DNA of 64,000 nt, taken from NCBI RefSeq assembly GCF_041468085.1, contig NZ_CP121017.1, positions 3,843,501 to 3,907,500 of the forward strand. The letters run 5' to 3'. The number at the start of each line of letters is the position of its first letter. Within the stretch, counting starts at the first letter, position 1. Source of the stretch: Tistrella mobilis. Its GTDB lineage: Bacteria; Pseudomonadota; Alphaproteobacteria; Tistrellales; Tistrellaceae. Positions 55,986-64,000 of this stretch are shown piece after piece. Both the position numbers and the translations under genes were made by a program. Under the pieces are notes generated by a model, which saw only the letters and a program-made list of their open reading frames with translations, did not search any database and had not been told where the DNA came from.

Positions 55986-56426
55986 TCAGATCCGGGCGAC
56001 CAGCCCCGTGGCGGTCGCACCGATCCGGCCCTGATCATCGACGACCGTCACCTCGACCGTGAACAGGTCGCCCTGCCGGCCGACCACCCGCCCCCGTCCC
56101 TGGAAGGGGCCGGGGCTGAGTGGTTCCGCCAGCTTGATGGCGCTTTCGAGCGTGGCACACCGCGCTCCGCCGGCCGCCAGAATGGCAGGCACGGCAAGGG
56201 CGCAATCGGCCACCCCCATGATCATGACCACGTTGATCGCCGGCCCCGCCGCCCCCGGCTCGACATGCTCGGGCCCCGGATCCGCCACCCGAGCCACCAC
56301 TGCCCCATCGGGGCCGGCGGTCACCCGGATGCCGGAATGGACCAGCACATCAAGCGCGTTCAGGCGGCTGAGCACGGCATCCAGGGTTTCCCCCTCCGGA
56401 CCCGCGGCCAGATCTGCAGCCGTCAT
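55986..56426 (-). CDS. PaaI-like hotdog-fold thioesterase
   Basis: Protein of 146 residues with a hotdog-fold pattern: VHSGIRVTAGPDGAVVARV, GPAINVVMIMGVADCALAVPAILAAGGARCATLESAIKLAEPLSPGPFQGRGRVVGRQGDLFTVEVTVVDDQGRIGATATGLVARI. The Asp of GVADCA may be the catalytic acid that in PaaI activates water on an acyl-CoA thioester. ATG 56426 has GGGGAGGGGAGGG upstream; the frame extends to 56573 without support. It lies 40 bases after the radical SAM gene and 94 before the PaaA-like gene, so a CoA-thioester substrate for the operon is likely (inference). Confidence 0.8.
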   Translation of the reverse strand: MTAADLAAGPEGETLDAVLSRLNALDVLVHSGIRVTAGPDGAVVARVADPGPEHVEPGAAGPAINVVMIMGVADCALAVPAILAAGGARCATLESAIKLAEPLSPGPFQGRGRVVGRQGDLFTVEVTVVDDQGRIGATATGLVARI

Positions 56427-56466
56427 ACCCTCCCCTCCCCGCAAGGTGCGTCCCGCAGGATGGCGA

Positions 56467-57693
56467 TCAGTGTCCGACACCCTGGAACTGAGCAGAGACG
56501 GGGATCGCCGGTGCATGTGGCACACGCGCCGGCACGTCACTGTTGTCCTCGGCCTCTTCCATGGGGCCGGCACGCTCCGCCTTCATCGCCTGATGCGCCA
56601 CGGCATAGGGGTTGAAGGGTGTCCAGATGAACTGGTTCCAGTACCCCTCGGCGATGCCGATCCAGGTCTCCAGCATCTCGCGGCTGTCCAGGAAACGGTC
56701 CATGCTGACCATCAGCCAGGAATTGACCGCCTGGCTGTCGCGGCAGCCGTCGCAATGGCCCGAGGTGCAGCAGAACTTCACCGTCTTGAGGTCCGCCGCC
56801 CAGGTGTTGAAGAAGGGCAGCACCGGGTTGCCGTTCTCCAGCCGTTCGGCATGATCCGGATGGTCGATGCTGATCGACGGGCAGACGTCGTAGCCGAAAT
56901 CGGCGCCCCAATGTGTCCGGCCGGTGATCATCGCCTCGATATAATAGGGATGGCTCAGCACCACATCCGGATAGAGCGCCTTGACCCTCAGCGCCTCGGC
57001 CAGCAGGGCATCCTGATGGGCCTGGGCGGTTGGATCGTCGGTCCCGTATTTGCTGTAGAAGTTGAACGACAGCCGGTTGCCGTTCGCCGCGATGCGCCGG
57101 ACGGTCTCCTCGATGTATTCGATGCCGTCCTCGGTCAGCGCATAAACGAAATTCGCCCGCGGATCCTGGTGATAATTTTCGAGCACCGTCTCGAACAGAC
57201 CGGTGAACTGCCGGCCGCTCGGCTTGATCGCGCGCAGTTCGTCATCGAGCTTGCCGCCGCCAAACAGGGTCAGCATCACGTTGACGTCCTCGAAGCCCTC
57301 CCAGGGCAGACGCCGGAGGCCGTTCGACGAGACCGTCACATAGCGCAGGTGCTTCACGAACAGCCGCAGACGATCCGGGAACAGCGTCGGCTCGCCACCG
57401 ATCACCAGCGCGGCGTTCACCCGCCGGCGCTTCGTCTCGTCGATGAGGAACGTCTCCAGCGTCGCCAGGTCCTTGACCTCGCGGGTCGCGGTATCGTGGC
57501 CGTATTCGAAGAACCAGCAGCCCTTGCAGCGGATGTTGCAGGCGTTGGTCAGATGATACTCAGTGACCCTGACATTCCGGGCATGAGTCAGGATGCGGTT
57601 GAGACGGGCCCCGAGGACGGGGTCGTCCGCCGTCAGAGCCTGGACGCGCGCCACACGTTCACGCGACCGGGCCTTTCGCAGCTCGGATTTCAT
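56467..57693 (-). CDS. Radical SAM protein with auxiliary-cluster-like C-terminus
   Basis: Radical SAM enzyme of 408 residues. C52-x3-C56-x2-C59 in TNACNIRCKGCWFFEYG binds the SAM-reducing 4Fe-4S cluster, and LVIGGEPTLFPDRL is the GGE motif that contacts SAM. A second Cys-rich region (DVCPSISID and VKFCCTSGHCDGCRDSQAVNSWL) suggests a SPASM/twitch-type auxiliary cluster. The C-terminal 50 residues are Pro/Ala-rich. ATG 57693 has AAGGGGGAC upstream; the frame opens at 57726. The substrate is unknown. It heads an operon with a thioesterase and a PaaA-like diiron protein, a combination I do not recognise. Confidence 0.88.
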   Translation of the reverse strand: MKSELRKARSRERVARVQALTADDPVLGARLNRILTHARNVRVTEYHLTNACNIRCKGCWFFEYGHDTATREVKDLATLETFLIDETKRRRVNAALVIGGEPTLFPDRLRLFVKHLRYVTVSSNGLRRLPWEGFEDVNVMLTLFGGGKLDDELRAIKPSGRQFTGLFETVLENYHQDPRANFVYALTEDGIEYIEETVRRIAANGNRLSFNFYSKYGTDDPTAQAHQDALLAEALRVKALYPDVVLSHPYYIEAMITGRTHWGADFGYDVCPSISIDHPDHAERLENGNPVLPFFNTWAADLKTVKFCCTSGHCDGCRDSQAVNSWLMVSMDRFLDSREMLETWIGIAEGYWNQFIWTPFNPYAVAHQAMKAERAGPMEEAEDNSDVPARVPHAPAIPVSAQFQGVGH

Positions 57694-58029
57694 CGTCGTC
57701 CCCCTTTTCTCCGCCGTCGCCGGCAATGGCTGTGCCGGCCGTGCCGATGCGGCGGTTCATGTCGTCCCGATCAAAAAGGGTCGGGTGCCCCGCGCGGGTT
57801 GGGTCCGGTATCGGCCCGCTGTCGCTTTCATTGAGGGCGTCTACATCCCTGGCGTGTATTAGAGCAACTTCCAGGATGTATTCTCAACACAAAAAGCGAT
57901 TGGATTTCGCATCATGAACGCAGAAGGGGAGTTGGATCTGTACACAGCCTGGCGCGTTTCATATCGCGCAACGCGCGCGCCCATCCGAAAAATCAAGAAT
58001 GAGAACCGGTAATTATCTGATTTAAATAC

Positions 58030-58068
58030 AAAAAGGCGAGGCATCCGCATGCTGGAGCGGCCCTCGCC
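58030..58068 (-). terminator. Rho-independent terminator of the amidase gene
   Basis: On the minus strand GGCGAGG (58062-58068) pairs with CCTCGCC (58035-58041), followed by TTTTTG. It lies about 90 bases after the amidase stop. Confidence 0.8.
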
Positions 58069-58090
58069 TGATGGTCTATGAAATGGAAGA

Positions 58091-58131
58091 ATTGCATTCC
58101 AATGCATTCAATAAACATGCAATAGAATGCA
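58091..58131. repeat. Inverted GCATT repeats between amidase stop and terminator
   Basis: TGCATT-CC-AATGCA (58093-58106) is a perfect palindrome, and GCATTC (58104-58109) is inverted as GAATGC at 58125-58130. The cluster lies in the 3' UTR of the amidase gene. Operator or RNA-structure role unknown. Confidence 0.5.
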
Positions 58132-58159
58132 GAGTACCGACCTGCCCGGATAGGCAGTC

Positions 58160-59581
58160 TCAGCCCGGAACCCGAGGATCCACGGGCACTTCCCGTACAG
58201 GTGTGAAGATCGTCTCCATCCAGGATGCATGGGTCAGCAGTGCTGCCTCATCCGCCGGCCGGCCGACCAGTTGCAGACCGAAGGGCAGATCGCCCGCCAT
58301 GCGTCCGGCCGGCAGCGACATCGCCGGCGTGCCGGTCAGCGTGATCGCGAAGGTGAGCGCCAGCCACGAGACATAGGTCTCGAACCGATGGCCTTCGATT
58401 TCCTCCAGCGCCCGGATGGTGTGGGGGAAGGGCGGCGTCAGCACGGTGGGGGTCAGCACCAGATCGACGCGGGAAAGCTCGTCGATCAGATCCAGCGTCA
58501 TCTTCGCCCGCGCCCGCTCGGCCCGGCCCAGGGTTGCCGCATCCAACCCCAGCCCGTGTTCGATGTTCCAGACCAGGTCCGGCTTCAACCGGTCGCGATG
58601 GGTATGCAGCATGTCCTCGTGCAGGGTGGCCATCAGCCCGGCGCGCAATGCCTTGAAGGCGCTCTCTGCCTCGGCGAAGCTGGTCTTGAGCGGCACGATC
58701 TCGACCCCCTCGGCCGCCAGCCGGTCGATGGCGCGGCCGAAGGCGGCGCGCACCTCCGCCGCCACCGGCACGATGCCCAGATCGACCGAAACCGCCACCC
58801 GCCGCGGCTTGCGCGGTGCAGCCGCGGCTGCCTCGAACTGCCCCGCCCCGGCCTCACGCGACAGCGGATCGCGCGGATGAACGCCGGCCATGGCATCGAG
58901 CATCAGCCCCAGATCGGCCACATCACGCGCCATCGGCCCTTCGACCGACAGCGTCGAGAAGGGAGAAACCGAGGGGCCGTGCGGCACGCGGCCCGGCGTC
59001 GGGCGCAGGCCCACCACCCCGGTAAAGGCCGCGGGAATGCGCAGCGAGCCGCCCAGATCCGAACCCTGCGCCAGCCAGGCCGTACCGCTGGCCAGCGCCA
59101 CCGCCGAGCCGCCCGATGATCCGCCGGGGGTCAGGCTGGTGTTCCACGGATTGGTGGTGGTACCGAAGACCTCGTTGAAGGTCTGGGCGCCGGCGCCGAA
59201 TTCGGGCGTATTGGTCTTGGCGTAGATGATGCCGCCACGCTCTTCCAGCCGGGCAGCGACATTGTCGGACTGCGTCGGCACATTCCCGGCGAAGATCGGT
59301 GAGCCATAGGTGGTTCGGATGCCGGCGGTCGCGGTCAGATCCTTGATCGCCACCGGCAGGCCGTGCAACCGGCCGGGCTGGCGGCGGCGATCGGCGGTCG
59401 GCATCCAGTGGCGGGCGGCTGCGCGGGCCTGATCGAAGGCGCGGGTGACGACGGCGTTGACGGCGCCATCCACCGCCTCGACCCGTCGCTCCAGCGCCTC
59501 CAGCAGGTCGTTCGGGGTCACCTCGCCGCGCGCCAGCCGCGCGACCAGATCGCGGGCGGTCGCCCTGATCAGCTCGTCCAT
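58160..59581 (-). CDS. Amidase (amidase signature family)
   Basis: Amidase of 473 residues. The Ser-cisSer-Lys triad is recognisable: Lys in GLPVAIKDLTATAG, and the Gly/Ser-rich signature SLTPGGSSGGSAVALASGTAWLAQGSDLGGSLRIPAAFTGVVGLRPTPGRVP. It hydrolyses an amide of unknown identity; GatA is unlikely without gatB/gatC neighbours and because the C-terminus differs. ATG 59581 (MDELIRATARDLV) has GAGGAAA upstream; ATG 59599 is the alternative. A terminator follows. Confidence 0.92.
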   Translation of the reverse strand: MDELIRATARDLVARLARGEVTPNDLLEALERRVEAVDGAVNAVVTRAFDQARAAARHWMPTADRRRQPGRLHGLPVAIKDLTATAGIRTTYGSPIFAGNVPTQSDNVAARLEERGGIIYAKTNTPEFGAGAQTFNEVFGTTTNPWNTSLTPGGSSGGSAVALASGTAWLAQGSDLGGSLRIPAAFTGVVGLRPTPGRVPHGPSVSPFSTLSVEGPMARDVADLGLMLDAMAGVHPRDPLSREAGAGQFEAAAAAPRKPRRVAVSVDLGIVPVAAEVRAAFGRAIDRLAAEGVEIVPLKTSFAEAESAFKALRAGLMATLHEDMLHTHRDRLKPDLVWNIEHGLGLDAATLGRAERARAKMTLDLIDELSRVDLVLTPTVLTPPFPHTIRALEEIEGHRFETYVSWLALTFAITLTGTPAMSLPAGRMAGDLPFGLQLVGRPADEAALLTHASWMETIFTPVREVPVDPRVPG

Positions 59582-59670
59582 GGGAATTTCCTCAGGCATC
59601 GGTTGCAGATCCCGGCCTCTTGCGGGCCGGGTTGTCGGAGGGGCCGGTCGTCGGATCGCAACGCCCCCGA

Positions 59671-60057
59671 TCAGGCCAGGCTGGTGGATATCGCGAGGCC
59701 GGATTTGAGCGTCAGCGTCACCGGCGTGCGCTCGGCGATATCGGCGAGGCGCGCGCGCTGATCAGCGTCGAGCGGGCCGTCGAGCGTCAGCACCCGCTCG
59801 ATCCGGCCGGTGCCGTTCTCGACCAGATAGTGCAGCGCGACCCTCGCCTCGGCGAGCGGCCACTGCTTGCGCTCGGCATACATCTTGAGGGTGATCGCGG
59901 TGCAGGCACCCAGGCTCGCCAGCAGCAGGTCATAGGGCGCCGGGCCGGCATCGCCGCCGCCCAGTTTCTGCGGTTCGTCGGCAACGAGTTGATGATTGCC
60001 GGTCCGGATCGAGACGGCATAGCGTGCGGCACCGATTGCCGCCTCTGCTCTGGCCAT
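59671..60057 (-). CDS. OsmC-family peroxiredoxin-like protein
   Basis: Protein of 128 residues. Family segments are VADEPQKLGGGDAGPAPYDLLLASLGACTAITLKMYAERKQWPL with the first catalytic Cys, and VLTLDGPLDADQRARLADIAERTPVTLTL. The second Cys of OsmC (usually in RCPVH) is absent: the chain reads AERTPVTLTL there, so thiol peroxidase activity may be altered or lost. Located upstream of the amidase on the same strand. Confidence 0.88.
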   Translation of the reverse strand: MARAEAAIGAARYAVSIRTGNHQLVADEPQKLGGGDAGPAPYDLLLASLGACTAITLKMYAERKQWPLAEARVALHYLVENGTGRIERVLTLDGPLDADQRARLADIAERTPVTLTLKSGLAISTSLA

Positions 60058-60180
60058 GGGTCGGGGTCTCCTGCACGTCGGTCGGTGCCCCCATCAGACC
60101 CCCACAGGCGGCCGACTGCAAGCCGGACGGAGGTGGCGCGAGCATGCGCTCTCTCCCCCGGGCCCTCCCCCGGGCCGATC

Positions 60181-60972
60181 TCAATCGGCGTAGTCGGGCT
60201 CGCTGCGTGCCAGGATCCGCTTCACGCTTTCCAGATGCAGCCGGGCGCTTTCGGCATCCTCGCTGCGCATCTGGGCGGCGGTCATGGCGGCAACAGCCGC
60301 CGGCACCGGGATCAGCGGCCGGCCGGTCTGCAAAGCGCGGATCTGCACCTCGGCGGCACGCTCCAGATAATACAGATCGTCCCAGGCCTCGGCGATCGAG
60401 GGGGCGGTCACCATCACGCCATGGCTGCGCATGAACAGGATGTCGGCATCGCCCATCGCCGCGGCGATCCGGTCGCCTTCGGCCGCATCCAGCGCCAGCC
60501 CGTTATAGACCGGGTCTACCGCCGTCCGGCCGAGGAATTTGAGGGCGGTCTGCCCGGCATGAGAGAGCGGCTCGCCCTCGATCATGGTGAGCGCGGTGGC
60601 ATTGGGCATATGGGTATGAAAGGCGGCGCGTGCACCCGGCTTCTTCATGTGCAGCCGGGCGTGGATGTAGAAGGCCGTCGCCTCGGGCCGGCCCTCACCC
60701 TCGACGACATTGCCGTGGAAATCGCAGACCAGCAGGCTGGAGGCGGTCACCTCGGCGAAGGCCAGGCCATAGGGGTTGACCAGGAACAGGTCATCCCGCC
60801 CGGGGACCAGCGCCGAGAAATGATTGCAGATCCCTTCGGCGAAGCCCAGCCGCGCCGCCATGCGCAGGCTGGCGGCCAGATCGATGCGTGCCTGAGCCAG
60901 CGCCGCCCGGTCGATGGAGGAATTGCGCAGCACCGCGGGTGCTGCGCCGGTGGCGGTCAGTTCATGGGCCAT
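60181..60972 (-). CDS. Class II aldolase/adducin-family protein
   Basis: Protein of 263 residues. The zinc-site motif HTHMPN (in AAFHTHMPNATAL) and the distal His of FMRSHGVMV match class II aldolases such as fuculose-phosphate aldolase. GICNHFSALVPGRDDLFLVNPYGLAFAEVTASSLLVCDFHGNVVEG is typical of the adducin-like subgroup of unknown substrate. It lies between SufE and OsmC, same strand, 36 bases after sufE, so co-transcription is likely. Confidence 0.9.
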   Translation of the reverse strand: MAHELTATGAAPAVLRNSSIDRAALAQARIDLAASLRMAARLGFAEGICNHFSALVPGRDDLFLVNPYGLAFAEVTASSLLVCDFHGNVVEGEGRPEATAFYIHARLHMKKPGARAAFHTHMPNATALTMIEGEPLSHAGQTALKFLGRTAVDPVYNGLALDAAEGDRIAAAMGDADILFMRSHGVMVTAPSIAEAWDDLYYLERAAEVQIRALQTGRPLIPVPAAVAAMTAAQMRSEDAESARLHLESVKRILARSEPDYAD

Positions 60973-61008
60973 GATCGGGCAGCACTCCGCAAAAGGGCTT
61001 GGCGGGTA

Positions 61009-63796
<2,788 letters not shown>

Positions 63797-63803
63797 TTGA
63801 GCC

Positions 63804-63852
63804 CCAGGAAGCGCCGAGAAGCAAAGGCGAATTTCGGCGCTTCCTGGTTTTA
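63804..63852 (+). terminator. Rho-independent terminator of katG
   Basis: CCAGGAAGCGCCGA (63804-63817) pairs perfectly with 63834-63847, then TTTTAAT. Confidence 0.92.
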
Positions 63853-63883
63853 ATCAATGGTCACGTCCCGCCGAATGGTGTAA

Positions 63884-64000
63884 CAGCGTTTGTCTGGGGA
63901 TGATGTCGCAGGGCGCGACCGCTATAGGCGCGCCCTCGCCCTCTGCCAGGCGAACGGCGAGGATCTGGGCGCCCGGCTGGTGCGCGACGGGCTGGCGCTG
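63884..64000 (+). pseudogene. Thermonuclease (SNase)-like C-terminal fragment, cut by window end
   Basis: After an in-frame TAA at 63881 the frame reads DDVAGRDRYRRALALCQANG and EDLGARLVRDGLAL to the window end. This resembles the D-x-Y-x-R ... C ... VxxGxA segment of the C-terminal half of staphylococcal-nuclease-like proteins. There is no ATG and no room for the N-terminal half, so it is probably a 5'-truncated remnant, or a short protein starting at TTG 63890. The similarity is short and tentative. Confidence 0.4.

Larger units (their letters stand above)
57694..58159. other. 466-base AT-richer intergenic region
   Basis: Between the radical SAM operon start and the amidase end. It contains the amidase terminator (58030-58068), inverted GCATT repeats (58091-58130), and AT-rich sequence at 57860-58030 that probably includes the radical SAM operon promoter. 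A short minus-strand frame (57859-58107) overlaps the terminator and was not accepted as a gene. Confidence 0.55.

Noticed and set aside
56467-57693. Radical SAM protein as the maturase of the Nif11-like peptides
   Set aside because: It lies 21 kb away in its own operon with a thioesterase and a PaaA-like gene, with many unrelated genes between.
57859-58107. Minus-strand frame of 82 residues
   Set aside because: It spans the amidase terminator and the inverted repeats, and has no protein-like features.

Overview
The window is GC-rich DNA with densely packed genes from a free-living alphaproteobacterium. Markers are the MipZ division ATPase, ClpS-ClpA, a PHA-granule phasin, an Lrp-type regulator divergent from putA, and DUF898-M48 and VWA-DnaJ gene pairs. 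A Rhodospirillales- or Tistrella-like host fits, but this is an impression and not an identification. No rRNA, tRNA, CRISPR array, insertion sequence or phage gene was recognised.

Layout. 1-1.3 kb: tail of an acyl-CoA synthetase, then the iron-storage pair bfd-bfr with a Fur-like box and a tandem operator-like repeat. 1.3-5.5 kb: coiled-coil protein, membrane chemoreceptor, nucleoside hydrolase. 5.4-9.7 kb: MFS transporter, then four genes chained by 4-base stop/start overlaps (CmoA-like methyltransferase, FkbM methyltransferase, LysE exporter, peroxiredoxin). 9.9-16.9 kb: TetR regulator, metA with a SAM-I-type riboswitch in its leader, putA with a divergent Lrp-type regulator, old yellow enzyme. 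17-23.3 kb: aldehyde dehydrogenase, RidA, ThDP enzyme, DUF898 protein, M48 peptidase.

23.5-36.1 kb is the accessory-metabolism region. SDR, AMP-forming ligase, PglD-like acetyltransferase and flavin halogenase are translationally chained. They are followed by an RBBP9-type hydrolase, an EntF-sized C-A-T-TE NRPS whose A domain reads as serine-specific, a free carrier protein, a small membrane protein and a DUF482 acyltransferase. Directly downstream lie two paralogous precursor-like peptides with 73-residue Nif11-like leaders ending in VAGG and short GGW-containing cores, then a DUF6445 2OG-Fe(II)-oxygenase-like protein. I infer a halogenated acyl-serine pathway next to a small RiPP-like locus. 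Whether the two act together is open.

36-52 kb is mostly housekeeping: clpA-clpS, phasin, lipoprotein, D,D-carboxypeptidase with a SPOR domain, a 51-residue membrane protein, ribokinase, a soluble chemoreceptor, TerC, and a sugar-nucleotide operon (galU-ugd-pgm). 51.8-54.3 kb: DnaJ-domain protein, VWA protein, mipZ, followed by an unusually structured intergenic region. 55.1-57.7 kb: an unfamiliar three-gene operon (radical SAM, hotdog thioesterase, PaaA-like diiron protein). 58-64 kb: amidase, OsmC, class II aldolase, SufE, katG, and at the edge a fragment resembling the C-terminal half of a thermonuclease.
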